A stretch of 64,000 bases of DNA from Bradyrhizobium sp. NP1 (GCF_030378205.1 NZ_CP127385.1:4752001-4816000), one strand, 5' to 3'. Counted from the first letter of the stretch, positions 1-9,740 are shown. Translations and numbers: made by a program. Notes: a model not told the origin generated them from the sequence alone.

Positions 1-1578
<1,578 letters not shown>

Positions 1579-1782
1579 CTACAACCGCCAAGAAGGCTTC
1601 GAGTATCTGGGAGCCACCGTCGGATACATTTCGTGTATCTTGCGGAACTCACGTGAAATCTCTGCATAGCCGACTGCATCAAGGAAGTCGCAGAGAACCC
1701 TGTCCGCCTCCGCATGCACGTTGGAGCAATTGTCGTTTCTTTGCAGAGATTGAAGTCTATTGATCGCGTCTTGCTTGGTCAT
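1579..1782 (-). CDS. Small hypothetical protein
   Basis: A 67-residue protein starting MTKQDAINRLQ. It is polar and predicted mostly helical, with two cysteines and no signal peptide or membrane segment. I do not recognise a family. The composition (balanced charge, hydrophobic periodicity in CDFLDAVGYAEISREF) looks like a real coding sequence. The open frame extends upstream to 1854, but the N-terminal addition looks non-coding, so the internal Met is chosen. It is convergent with nothing and stands alone between ctaD and a pseudogene. Confidence 0.5.
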   Translation of the reverse strand: MTKQDAINRLQSLQRNDNCSNVHAEADRVLCDFLDAVGYAEISREFRKIHEMYPTVAPRYSKPSWRL

Positions 1783-1860
1783 CGTGTACTCGATTTGCGG
1801 TTTTGCACACTGGTAATTCAACCGTCCTCCTTGCGATTTGATACCAAATTGCAAGTCTCG

Positions 1861-2143
1861 CTAGCCGCGACGTTGGATCGAACAGACGCTATTCACGACG
1901 GCCTTTCCGCGATCAACTAACGTCTCAAAGCCCGAGATTGGCGCGCCGCCCACGGCATTGATCTTGTCGATCGCAAGTTGATAGGCGTCGCGATAGTATC
2001 GGCCGGTATTGGCGACCGGCCCCGTCAACTGTACGGACGCTCCCAGGACGATGTCTTTTGCAGAAAACCGACCCCGACGGCATCGTAAAGGCTGCGGCTA
2101 CCAGCAAAAGCGCTGACAGACGGAGAGGCACGGTGAAGCTCAT
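1861..2143 (-). pseudogene. Truncated, frameshifted branched-chain amino-acid ABC binding protein
   Basis: The ATG at 2143 overlaps the stop of the upstream universal stress gene (ATGA) and begins a clear signal peptide ([19 protein letters not shown]). Around 2060-2080 the frame shifts by one base. The continuing frame reads [20 protein letters not shown] and then [14 protein letters not shown], the typical N-terminus of a LivJ-type periplasmic binding protein. It stops at 1861 after about 90 residues, where the intact family runs to about 400. It is therefore a dead remnant with both a frameshift and a large 3' deletion. No permease or ATPase partner lies nearby. Confidence 0.75.
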
Positions 2144-2622
2144 CTTTTCCCCCGCGCCTTCAGTTGCTGAATCGGCGTGACGTTGCTCGCCCGGTGCTCG
2201 GACTTTACAGCAACGAGCACGCTGCATGGCGGCTCATGCAGAATTGACTCGCCCACCGACCCATTCAACCAGCGCGCAAGCGTCCCTTGATCTCGATGAC
2301 CAACGACGATCAAATCCGCGTTTATCTCTCTTGCGGATAGAATTATCCGTTCCGTCGGCTTGCCGTACTTGAGTTCGCCGGCTGCTGTGCATCCGGCACC
2401 TCGTAAGCGTTTCACGCCCTCCTCAAGCACGGCCTCGATTACAAACCGTTGATTGTCGGGGATGAAAGACATTGCCTCAACGATAAGCATGCTTTCGGAC
2501 GGGTCAATGATCGCAAGAAGATGAACCGTCGCTCCGCAGACTGACGCCAACTTTTCGGCTTGAGCCAGCGCTTCGCGGCCATCAGGCGATCCGTCGAAGG
2601 CCAAGAGAATCTTGTGGTACAT
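2140..2622 (-). CDS. Universal stress protein (UspA family)
   Basis: A 160-residue single-domain Usp protein, cytoplasmic and probably nucleotide-binding. It starts MYHKILLAFDGSPDGREALA, with the Asp of the family's first strand. Near the end, VVGHRDQG followed by NGSVGESIL matches the ATP-binding loop G-x2-G-x9-GS, except that the second Gly is Asp; ATP binding may therefore be weakened. GGAG lies seven bases before the ATG. It is translationally coupled to the broken binding-protein gene that follows. Usp genes of this type are usually induced by low oxygen or growth arrest, which would suit the respiratory neighbourhood. Confidence 0.9.
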   Translation of the reverse strand: MYHKILLAFDGSPDGREALAQAEKLASVCGATVHLLAIIDPSESMLIVEAMSFIPDNQRFVIEAVLEEGVKRLRGAGCTAAGELKYGKPTERIILSAREINADLIVVGHRDQGTLARWLNGSVGESILHEPPCSVLVAVKSEHRASNVTPIQQLKARGKR

Positions 2623-2798
2623 ATGATATCTCCCTTGCTGCAGCGCTGGGCTACTGAGCCGGCGATCGACGCATTCGGCTGTCCAAGGCCTGCCGCCGCC
2701 TCTGTATCGGCGTTAACCGGCTCACCGCCGCCGAAGGAATATTCACTCATAGGCCCACGGCAGACGCGAAGAACTCGTTGAAGTCGCTGTGCTCTGCC

Positions 2799-3002
2799 TC
2801 AGGTCCGCCGGCGGCGGCTGCCAACGGGTATTAGCACTGGCCGCAGGCGTCTTTCATCGACAGGCCCGAGTCGTAGAAGCAATGACGGATCGCTGCCGCG
2901 GATTTCGGACCTAATCAAACGCGAACGAGCGTCCAAAACTTGGCTTAGCGTTCTGAGGAGAGAACTCGCCAGTTCAAACCTTCGAACCAATGAATTCTTC
3001 AT
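2799..3002 (-). CDS. Possible small protein downstream of motif site I
   Basis: A 67-residue basic reading frame, MKNSLVRRFELASSLLRTL. I do not recognise it. Support is contextual: GGGAG six bases before the ATG, and motif site I 80 bp upstream in the same orientation, the same geometry as several motif-preceded genes here. The C-terminus is Arg-rich (VGSRRRRT). The frame stays open upstream to 3401, but that part looks like chance. It could equally be non-coding. Confidence 0.33.
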   Translation of the reverse strand: MKNSLVRRFELASSLLRTLSQVLDARSRLIRSEIRGSDPSLLLRLGPVDERRLRPVLIPVGSRRRRT

Positions 3003-3502
3003 TCGGGTCTCCCACCATGTCCGCCTGCCGCCGGCGTGCCATCGGCGCGTTGCGGTCAACGTATGCTTGCAATTGATTTTGACAAACGAAAAGTATCGCC
3101 ACTTAATATCGATTTTACTGCCGCTAACCGGCTTCGCGTCAGCGAATCGACTGTCAGCACGCGCATTCACTCGCTTAGGGTCGCAATGCCGAAGGCAACC
3201 ATAAGAGGTTCGAAAACGCCTCGTAGGCGATCGAGACGAGCGTGTAGGTTTAGGCGCAACCCAGGGCGTGACAACCTCGTTTATGCGCTCAGCCTCGAAG
3301 TGAACAATTGAGCCGCCGTAGCTCACGTAGACTCCAAGCCGCGGTCCGTTCAGACGTAACAACTTCCTTGATGCAAACCGACAATATTTCTCGCTTGTCA
3401 ACGCAGCTCAAAGAGCGAGAAATCGAGCGGCGGCCGACATGCAATATGCGACCTGACGTATCAGGAAGGCTGCAGGTCCTCGTTCGCAGGGAAACGAAAA
3501 TC
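3003..3502. other. Spacer with motif site I
   Basis: Apart from motif site I at 3083-3098 I see no gene or RNA here. The open frames on both strands lack plausible starts and composition. Confidence 0.5.
3083..3098 (-). promoter_or_regulatory. Shared motif, site I
   Basis: Minus-strand core CGATACTTTTCGTTTG followed by TC; a weaker match in the 5' half but a perfect TTCGTTTGTC half. It points towards the small frame starting at 3002 (80 bp) and, further on, the universal stress gene. Confidence 0.5.
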
Positions 3503-4021
3503 ATGCATAAAGCCCGGTTACCACGCCAAATTGATTCAGACGACACGGTCCAGACGCCCGCATCCTCTCCATGCGGAATGGGCGAGGCCGATCCTGCTTA
3601 CTTCGGTTATTGGTCTAAGGAAGAAATGCTGCATTTTCTCAAGGATCTCCTTGAAACCGAGCGCATCGGCACCAGGGCGTTTGCTGCAATCGGCCGCGCA
3701 GCTGACCTTCATGTTGCAGACCTGGCTTTTGAGTCGGAACTCGCCCAAGGGGCAATATGCGTTCTTCTCAAGAAGGAGATTGCCACGAGAGGAGGCGGCG
3801 ACGCGCTTGGCCAAAGTCAAAAGAAGACCGTCACGATGCCCGACCCGAAGTCCGGCCTCCAGCGCACGATTACGTTCGCAAGCTTCAATCAGGCCAGGTT
3901 GTCCGACATGATTGAGCAGGCCGTTCTGAATATCTTCGATTCCAAACTGAACGCGAAGCTTATGTACCTGCTACTCCTCCATCGTAAGCAAGTCGAGCAA
4001 CTTGAAACCTTCCTTACCTAA
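3503..4021 (+). CDS. DUF6306 protein (ferritin-like helical bundle)
   Basis: A 172-residue soluble protein. The core begins AYFGYWSKEEMLHFLKDLL and continues as long amphipathic helices with acidic and His residues to the C-terminal LLLLHRKQVEQLETFL. The pattern matches the DUF6306 family, common in Bradyrhizobium and other rhizobia near stress genes; a ferritin-like fold is inferred, not shown. An AGGG lies about 11 bases before the chosen ATG at 3503. The frame is open back to 3308, but the preceding residues have no family-like character. Function unknown; a role in stress or metal handling is a guess. Confidence 0.8.
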   Translation: MHKARLPRQIDSDDTVQTPASSPCGMGEADPAYFGYWSKEEMLHFLKDLLETERIGTRAFAAIGRAADLHVADLAFESELAQGAICVLLKKEIATRGGGDALGQSQKKTVTMPDPKSGLQRTITFASFNQARLSDMIEQAVLNIFDSKLNAKLMYLLLLHRKQVEQLETFLT

Positions 4022-4181
4022 ACGACTTGCATGCGACGTTGCTATCCCAGATCGAGTTGTTGCGCGGGATCGTCAGATTGCCGGGACGGCGCCGTCAAGT
4101 CGAGCCTTGGGACGAATATGACCCCGCCGGACGCGATCGTCCGGCAATCCCCACATCTATGAAGCTGATGGAGAAGTCGAC

Positions 4182-4364
4182 ATGGCCGCAATTGAAACTT
4201 GCGAACAGCGGGCAAAGAGAGAACTCGACCTACAACTGGACGAGGAACTGGAGGGCACATTTCCGGCGAGCGATCCGCCTAAGGTTACTCGCTTTTCCAC
4301 CAGATCTCGCGGGATTGCGAACCGGCAACGAAAAAACGCTGCTGTACCGAAAGATGAAAGCTGA
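4182..4364 (+). CDS. Small hypothetical protein with TFPASDPP motif
   Basis: A 60-residue protein. Its middle, LDEELEGTFPASDPPKVTRF, is a sequence signature I associate with very small rhizobial proteins of unknown function. GGAG lies eight bases before the ATG. No membrane segment or signal. A longer overlapping frame starts at 4027 but is not supported. It sits between DUF6306 and the PAS protein on the same strand. Confidence 0.7.
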   Translation: MAAIETCEQRAKRELDLQLDEELEGTFPASDPPKVTRFSTRSRGIANRQRKNAAVPKDES

Positions 4365-4444
4365 GACCGCCTAAGCAAGCAGCCGCAATTCGAGATGCCT
4401 CAAGCAATCACCTGACTATCTATTGCTTTGCAGAGGACCACGCC

Positions 4445-4951
4445 ATGGTGGGCTCCAAGTCTAACGCAGCGGCGGGCGTACCGCACGCTCTTATCGAGGC
4501 AATCCTCGGCACCGCTTCGGACGCAATCATTGCCAGCGACGCCGACGGGCGAATCACCTTTTGGAATCCTGGGGCGACCCGGATATTCGGCTTTACCACA
4601 GAGGAGGCTGTCGGAAGCTCCCTCGATTTGATCATTCCGGAAAATCTCAGAGCACGTCATTGGGCGGGATACGCTCGGGTAATGGCAACCGGCGAAAGCC
4701 ATTACGGCCAAGGCGACCTTTTGTCGGCGCCGGCATTGACCAAGGACGGACGGCGCATTTCTGTCGAATTCACGATCGTCTTGCTGCACCACCAGGGAAG
4801 AGAGTTGGTTGGAACGGCAGCCATCCTCCGGGACGCGACAAAGCGCTTTGAAGAAATCCGCGAACTGAGGCGTCAGCTCAGGAAATCGAGATGCAGCGAC
4901 GCCGCACCGATTGTCAACACGGCATCTTCCCCAGCGAAAGCGGGAGTGTGA
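4445..4951 (+). CDS. Stand-alone PAS domain protein
   Basis: A 168-residue protein made essentially of one PAS domain (about residues 15-135). ILGTASDAIIASDADGRITF, then WNPGATRIFGFTTEEAVG, and a PAC-like end (GTAAILRDATKRFEE). There is no kinase, GGDEF or HTH output domain, so it either passes a redox or ligand signal to a partner or is the sensor remnant of a larger protein. A coiled-coil-like tail (EEIRELRRQLRK) could mediate pairing. Its stop touches the start of the next gene, so the two are probably cotranscribed. Confidence 0.85.
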   Translation: MVGSKSNAAAGVPHALIEAILGTASDAIIASDADGRITFWNPGATRIFGFTTEEAVGSSLDLIIPENLRARHWAGYARVMATGESHYGQGDLLSAPALTKDGRRISVEFTIVLLHHQGRELVGTAAILRDATKRFEEIRELRRQLRKSRCSDAAPIVNTASSPAKAGV

Positions 4952-4952
4952 A

Positions 4953-5432
4953 ATGACCGAACTTCCTCGTCTAGAGTCTCAGTACGATGCTTTTTTATTC
5001 GCTTCCGTTTGCGAAACAGATGAGATGACATTGAGCGTCTTGTCTGTACTCGCACGTCACGACGTTGATCCCTGGCAAGAGGCTGCTCGCTTGGCCCAGC
5101 TTTCGAGGGATCAGGCGGTAAGCAGCCTTGCTTCGAGGATCTGGAAATCCAATAGCGAGCGGTGGTCCGCGTCGGAGGCGAGCATTCTGGCGGCACGTTT
5201 GATCGAACTTCTGCCCTCACATGGCCGTCCCCGCTCCAGCCAGCTCCGGGCGAACGACGGCAACGCCAGGCTGACATTTTGGGTCGTCGCTGGGCTGCTA
5301 TCTATGTCAATCGCCATATCGGGAAACAGCATGCGAAAAGCCAAGGACTCCGACGTGTCGACCCATATCGTCAGCACGAATGTACAGGAAAATGCGGTGA
5401 CACGATCGTCCCGCGGGATTGGAACAGATTAG
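4953..5432 (+). CDS. Hypothetical protein with C-terminal membrane segment
   Basis: A 159-residue protein starting MTELPRLESQYDAFLFASVC, beginning one base after the PAS stop with GGGAG six bases before the ATG. The first ~115 residues look soluble and helical; TFWVVAGLLSMSIAISG near residues 110-127 is a single membrane-spanning helix. I do not recognise the family. The N-terminal arrangement (a helical domain holding the phrase VLARHDVDPWQEAARLAQL) recurs in my memory of rhizobial stress loci, but no function can be assigned. Likely an operon partner of the PAS protein. Confidence 0.65.
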   Translation: MTELPRLESQYDAFLFASVCETDEMTLSVLSVLARHDVDPWQEAARLAQLSRDQAVSSLASRIWKSNSERWSASEASILAARLIELLPSHGRPRSSQLRANDGNARLTFWVVAGLLSMSIAISGNSMRKAKDSDVSTHIVSTNVQENAVTRSSRGIGTD

Positions 5433-5459
5433 GGCATCGGAGATCCAGGAGGAATATCG

Positions 5460-5870
5460 ATGAGCAAGAGAATTTCTGCCGGGAACATCAAGCTGAAACG
5501 GGCATACGATTCCGCTGGCTCGGGTGATGGCACCCGAATACTGATCGACCGTCTGTGGCCCCGAGGCGTCAGAAAAGCAGATGCTGCGATCGATTTCTGG
5601 GCCAAGGACATCGCTCCTAGCACAGCGCTGCGGAGATGGTTCGGGCATGATCCTGCTCGTTGGCACGAATTTCGACGCCGCTACTCGGAAGAGATACATC
5701 GGTGTCAAGATCGGCTCGACGAACTGCGCACCCTCGCCCAGAAAGGACGCATTACCCTAGTTTTTGCTGCACATGATGAGGCTCACAACGACGCCGTCGT
5801 ATTGAGAGAGATCCTCCTTGGTCGGAGCATTCCACGAAGGTCGTCCCGTCCTCGCTCGTCTTCACTCTGA
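5460..5870 (+). CDS. DUF488 family protein (YeaO-like)
   Basis: A 136-residue DUF488 protein. Family hallmarks: KRAYD near residue 16, RILIDRLWPRGVRKADAAID around 26-45, WFGHDPARWHEFRRRY, and the closing ITLVFAAHDEAHNDAVVL. AGGAGG stands seven bases before the ATG. Biochemical function of the family is unknown. It is 27 bases downstream of the membrane protein and probably in the same transcript. The last ~12 residues (RRSSRPRSSSL) are low-complexity and may be a recent extension. Confidence 0.88.
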   Translation: MSKRISAGNIKLKRAYDSAGSGDGTRILIDRLWPRGVRKADAAIDFWAKDIAPSTALRRWFGHDPARWHEFRRRYSEEIHRCQDRLDELRTLAQKGRITLVFAAHDEAHNDAVVLREILLGRSIPRRSSRPRSSSL

Positions 5871-6140
5871 CCGTGCCAAAATCGCGGTTTTGCAGGCCAC
5901 AATCGGGCCCCCATGCCCAGGTCGTCGACCGCACTCGTACTAGGCTTCGGAGGCGGTCAACTGCCGCATTCCTAATACCGTACAAACAGATCGGCCCGTG
6001 GACCGAATCAATCGACTGGATTGAACGATGCTGGTCAGGATCGCAACGCTAACCGTGGTCGTCATTCTTCCGAGTCGGGCAGAAGCGTGGGCGCGATGAC
6101 AACCCACGTGCACCGCGCCCCTTTTCCCTCCAATGATTGC

Positions 6141-6548
6141 CTAGACGGCGCGACCGACTTTGAGCACCGTTAATTCGCGCCTTTCGCCGGTTCTGGTGTG
6201 GAACGATATAGTCTGATTGACCGAAAGGCCAAGAAGCGCAGCGCCGACAGGCGTCAACACGGACACGCGCCGGAGCGTGATGTCGGCATCAAAGGGATAA
6301 ACCAGAATGATCTCCTGACTCTTTCCGGTCTGTTCGTCCCGAAACTCGACCTGGCTACCAAGATTGACAATGTCCGGACGCAACTTCTCCGCGGGAAGGA
6401 CGTGCGCACGATCGAGCTCCTCACGAAGATACTCGCATACGTCCATCATCGGCCCGCTCGTCAGCGACGATAGCGCAGATAGCCTGGCGAAGTGGTTCGC
6501 GTCAATTGCAATTGGCGGTCTCATTTCAGCTATCCTTTCGCGATGCAT
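6141..6548 (-). CDS. rnk: Rnk/GreA-type regulator (nucleoside diphosphate kinase regulator family)
   Basis: A 135-residue protein of the Rnk group: a short N-terminal helical part, then the FKBP-like GreA/GreB C-terminal domain. The latter is seen in VEFRDEQTGKSQEIILVYPF and VLTPVGAALLGLSVNQTISF. Rnk-type proteins bind RNA polymerase near the secondary channel without the GreA cleavage coiled coil. Two starts are plausible: 6548 (AGGAG, six bases) and 6524 (MRPPIAID, GGA eight bases away). It lies 54 bases downstream of the chimaeric folE gene, so the two are probably an operon. Confidence 0.88.
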   Translation of the reverse strand: MHRERIAEMRPPIAIDANHFARLSALSSLTSGPMMDVCEYLREELDRAHVLPAEKLRPDIVNLGSQVEFRDEQTGKSQEIILVYPFDADITLRRVSVLTPVGAALLGLSVNQTISFHTRTGERRELTVLKVGRAV

Positions 6549-6602
6549 TTCTTACTCCTAACGTTATCGAGCGACCGAGCTCGCTTTCCACCTTACGCGC
6601 TT

Positions 6603-7166
6603 CTAGGCTGCCTGGGGGCCGTCATCGAGCCCGGGAGACACGGCGGAAGACCGAGTGGCCTTACGGCGCGCTTTGAGCGGAAAGCGCAAGGGCGCACCCG
6701 CCGACGCCACGACATCCTCAACTGTAACGGAGTGAACTCCACCATCGATACTGAAGAACTTCATGCGATGCCCGACGCTCAATCCAAGAACGGCGGCGAG
6801 CTTGGAAATGCCGACCACACGGCCATTTGGGATGTAGGCGACCCAGGCCCGGTCGATGATCGGCGCCATGTGGTGCTCGCAATGGCTTTCGAAGCGAATC
6901 TCCCGCAGTACGATCATTTCGTCATACCCTTCGATTTCCTCGAAGGTCTTTTCCAGAATCTCGGCCGGGTCTTGGTCGTATCCCGAGAAAAACTCCGCGA
7001 CCGAACGTGTCACACGAGCCGGCGTTTCGATCAGGCCATCTCGATCGGGATCTTCTCCGGTCCATCGGATGATGGTTCGTACCGCCGCTTCGACTTCCGC
7101 TAGGCTCGGCCTTTGGGTTTCTGTTTGCGACCCTCGCCGACCCAGCAAATGCACGTTTGGATTCAT
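6603..7166 (-). CDS. folE: GTP cyclohydrolase I fused to a Rnk-like tail (chimaera)
   Basis: Residues 1-124 are good Fol[16 protein letters not shown], then [12 protein letters not shown] with zinc ligand Cys96 and His98/His99, then [10 protein letters not shown]. After that the family sequence ends. The third zinc ligand (the Cys of the HQCMTTRG region) and the whole active-site C-terminus are missing. Residues 125-155, [18 protein letters not shown] and onwards, resemble the C-terminal strand region of the Rnk protein next door (LLGLSVNQTISF). Canonical GTP cyclohydrolase activity is therefore unlikely. The gene keeps an AAGGG site before the ATG, an open frame, and motif site H 146 bp upstream, so it is probably still expressed. 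Confidence 0.85.
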   Translation of the reverse strand: MNPNVHLLGRRGSQTETQRPSLAEVEAAVRTIIRWTGEDPDRDGLIETPARVTRSVAEFFSGYDQDPAEILEKTFEEIEGYDEMIVLREIRFESHCEHHMAPIIDRAWVAYIPNGRVVGISKLAAVLGLSVGHRMKFFSIDGGVHSVTVEDVVASAGAPLRFPLKARRKATRSSAVSPGLDDGPQAA

Positions 7167-7836
7167 CGGTACACCCTTCTAGGCCGAAGTCCATGCAGCG
7201 TTTGGCGCACTTGTTGACGTCCATTTGGATGACCCGTGAGCAGAAAGGTGTCGAGCAAGAGCCGGATTTCAGAACTTAATCTCCAACAACGTAACTTGGC
7301 GCACCGCCCAGACAAACGAAAATACTTGGCGCTGCAAAGCAGAATTCATGCTTGGTGGAGCAGCGGTCAGCGGTGCTTGCCGGCGACCTCCATTGCTCGA
7401 CATGCGGAGTCCGTCAAGTTCGAACAGTCAGGTCGATGGCAGCCAACACTATGGCGTCGACTGTTCCGGACAACAAACATGAAGCTCCTTCCCGGCGCTA
7501 GATTCGCTCGACGCCCGCCGTTGCGCCTTGGTAATCATGACCTCGACTCAGTACGAGGCGACGGCTCACATTGATATGTCCAAGATCGATCTTGGAAGCA
7601 TTGATATTGCAGTAAACAGGCAACGAAATTCGGTTGCCCAACGCATCAGTTGATGGGTATGACTCCCAGGTCACCGCAGTATCTAGATATCACACCTTCG
7701 AAAGTATCCGCTGTGACGCGATCTTAGCCCAGCGCTAGATACTGCCCTGTAAGATGCCGCGGCGGGTCGATCCGCCTCTGTTCGCGCACCGCCGCTTCGT
7801 GCACCGGGTGTAAGATGCCTTCAGAAAGACGTGGCC
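7167..7836. other. Long spacer between folE and the second Rnk-type gene
   Basis: Divergent spacer of 670 bases. It contains motif site H (7313-7328). The frames in it (for example 7236-7574) lack ribosome sites and coding composition. I see no RNA gene. Confidence 0.5.
7313..7328 (-). promoter_or_regulatory. Shared motif, site H (upstream of folE)
   Basis: Minus-strand core CAAGTATTTTCGTTTG followed by TCT. It points at the folE-rnk operon, 146 bp from the folE ATG. Confidence 0.6.
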
Positions 7837-8271
7837 ATGAGAAACATTGAGCGAAGTCATTTCGAGCAGCGGCCGTCCATCGTCCTGACGGCGATGGACC
7901 GTGAAGCATTGTTTGCTCTGCTTGGCGACCCGTTGAAGACAACGGATGTGGCCGCTGCTTGCTTTCTTCGTGAGGAGATCGAACGCGCGGATATCATGTC
8001 AGATGATGTCGCTCCGCACTCGTCGGTCCGAGTCGGTTGTTACGTGAAATTCGTCGATCACGCGGATGCGCGCATTCGACGAGCTCAACTCGTTTTACCG
8101 GAAGAGACTCGGTGCAAACACCGTATTTCAGTCTTGAGTCCCGTCGGAAGTGCGCTGATCGGCCTTGGACCGGGGCAGTCGATCCGTTGGAAGGAGCAAG
8201 GTAGAGAGCGAAGCCTCGCGGTTCTTGAAGTGCGCGCGAGGCCGCCTGGTGGCGGTGCCATCGAAGAATAA
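7837..8271 (+). CDS. Second Rnk/GreA-type regulator
   Basis: A 144-residue paralogue of the gene at 6141. It has an N-terminal helical part (REALFALLGDPLKTTDVAAA), the pairing segment FLREEIERADI, and a GreA/GreB C-terminal fold with VLSPVGSALIGLGPGQSI and an ending in which ERSLAVLEV forms the last strand. A GTG at 7831 is an alternative start two codons upstream. It is transcribed away from the folE-rnk pair. Two such regulators within 2 kb suggest local duplication. Expected target: RNA polymerase. Confidence 0.85.
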   Translation: MRNIERSHFEQRPSIVLTAMDREALFALLGDPLKTTDVAAACFLREEIERADIMSDDVAPHSSVRVGCYVKFVDHADARIRRAQLVLPEETRCKHRISVLSPVGSALIGLGPGQSIRWKEQGRERSLAVLEVRARPPGGGAIEE

Positions 8272-8428
8272 TTTCTGACTATCTCATCGCGGCGGGCGAG
8301 ACAGCATTCCATATTATGGCGACCAATCGCCTCGCGCTAGCATCCCTCACTCCAGGGGCTGTACTGACAGCACGTTGTCCTATCCCGATCGTCTTCTTTC
8401 CCAGAACAAGACAGTTGTAGCAAAGCGA

Positions 8429-8444
8429 TAATTGAATTCGTTTG
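8429..8444 (+). promoter_or_regulatory. Shared motif, site G
   Basis: TAATTGAATTCGTTTG, preceded by AAGCGA as at sites B and D. It lies 84 bp before the small membrane-protein frame at 8529. Confidence 0.6.
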
Positions 8445-8528
8445 TGTGGCCCGAAAGCCGAGTCTATCTCCCTCTTAAAGTTCTCTCTCGATCTGGAATT
8501 GTCGGCAACGAGAGCGGTAGGAGGCACC

Positions 8529-8681
8529 ATGTCTACCCGACAGACGAACAGGCGCGGCGTTGCATCAGCTATGTGCGCCGAATGGCCGCATATGGTCTCG
8601 GCGATCCTTTTATTGGCCGTCACGCTCCCGTCTACCGGCTTTTGCTTCTGGCGCGAACACCTGTCTTGCTTCCATCGATGA
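8529..8681 (+). CDS. Possible 50-residue membrane protein
   Basis: Begins MSTRQTNRRGVASAMC and has one hydrophobic stretch (MVSAILLLAVTLPSTGF). A perfect AGGAGG sits four bases before the ATG, and motif site G is 84 bp upstream in the same orientation; these are the reasons for calling it. Three cysteines flank the membrane segment. I do not recognise a family. Confidence 0.42.
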   Translation: MSTRQTNRRGVASAMCAEWPHMVSAILLLAVTLPSTGFCFWREHLSCFHR

Positions 8682-9026
8682 GTTTGAATCGCACTCGCGA
8701 TCTCAGCCATCGTCGCGCTGGGCCGCGTGTGCTTGTCGTCCGACCGTCACGGTCCTGGGACGCAAGCCAGGTCTCGCCAATGCATCGAGCGGCATCACAA
8801 AGGCAACAAAGGCCACGTCGTCGCCTGACCCGCAACTCGCACGATCCATCTCGCGCAAGACGATTTCGCGACCCTGTTGAGTAACGCATTTTGCAAACAT
8901 AAATCCTGTACTCAAGCGACAATTAAATTCGTTTGCGAGGTGTTGCCGTTGATGAAATACCAAAACGGCGTTGCGGCGCTCGTCACAGACGTGATCACGA
9001 AATCGGCGCCGATATGGGAGGACGTG
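8682..9026. other. Spacer with motif site B
   Basis: No gene is supported in this 345-base spacer. Motif site B lies at 8920-8935. Confidence 0.5.
8920..8935 (+). promoter_or_regulatory. Shared motif, site B
   Basis: CAATTAAATTCGTTTG, preceded by TCAAGCGA. With one flanking base on each side it is identical over 18 bases to site A. It lies 91 bp before the Tat-exported protein at 9027. Confidence 0.65.
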
Positions 9027-9740
9027 ATGTCACAAACCTCAACTTCAAAGAACGTCGCCAATCGTCGAAGCTTCCTTACGCTCGCGATCGCCACCGCGGC
9101 GATTGTTTCGATTTCGCAAAGCGCTCTCGCGCGCGACAGGCACCATCACAGCAAGACCGCCGCTTCGGAATCTGACACACAGAAGAATGCTGCCCGTGAT
9201 CAGAAGACGTTTCAAACCGCAGTGGCTCTTCGAGATCTTTGGCTTGGTCACATTTTCTGGGTGCGGAACGTTTCGGTCGCAGCGATCGACAAAAACGATT
9301 CGGCGATCAAGGCCGCGGAAAAGCAAGCAGTTGCAAACGCGCAAGCTATCGCCGCCTCAATTGAACCCTTTTATGGTGCACCAGCAAGGGATAAGTTTTT
9401 CAAGCTTCTCGCTGGCCATTATGGCGCGGTGAAAGCCTATCTGGTAGCGGCTGTAGCCGGTGATGTTTCTGCCCAGGCAAAGGCAACTCAGTCCCTTACG
9501 TCAAACGCCGAAGAGATCGCGACCTTCTTGAGTCAAGCGAATCCCTATTTGCCGAAAGATGCAGTGCAAGGCCTTCTTCTGGCGCATGGCGGCCATCACA
9601 TCCAGCAAATCCAGCAATTGAGGGATCGCAATTACGACGCCGAGGCCCAGACTTGGGAAGAAATGAAGAAGCATGTCTATCAAATAGCAGACGCGACGGC
9701 GGACGCCCTGGCCAAACAATTCGCTAAAAAATTCTCCTGA
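9027..9740 (+). CDS. Tat-exported helical protein, unknown function
   Basis: A 237-residue protein with a twin-arginine signal (NRRSFLTLAIATAAIVSIS, cleavage likely after ALA near residue 34). The mature part is almost wholly helical. Conserved-looking His/Trp positions fall at helix-like spacing: LWLGHIFWVRN, LAGHYGAVK and LAHGGHHIQQIQQL. A periplasmic helical bundle with a His-based metal or cofactor site is a reasonable guess; Tat export fits a protein folded around a cofactor in the cytoplasm. GGGAGG five bases before the ATG fixes the start; the frame remains open back to 8877. I cannot name the family with confidence. Confidence 0.8.
   Translation: MSQTSTSKNVANRRSFLTLAIATAAIVSISQSALARDRHHHSKTAASESDTQKNAARDQKTFQTAVALRDLWLGHIFWVRNVSVAAIDKNDSAIKAAEKQAVANAQAIAASIEPFYGAPARDKFFKLLAGHYGAVKAYLVAAVAGDVSAQAKATQSLTSNAEEIATFLSQANPYLPKDAVQGLLLAHGGHHIQQIQQLRDRNYDAEAQTWEEMKKHVYQIADATADALAKQFAKKFS

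Noticed and set aside
3060..3090. FNR/FixK-like box near site I (TTGATTTTGACAA)
   Set aside because: The half-site spacing does not fit TTGAT-N4-ATCAA; it merely abuts the shared motif.
2799..3401. Long 200-codon minus-strand frame
   Set aside because: The upstream two thirds have no family-like sequence and cover motif site I; only the part from 3002 has a ribosome site.
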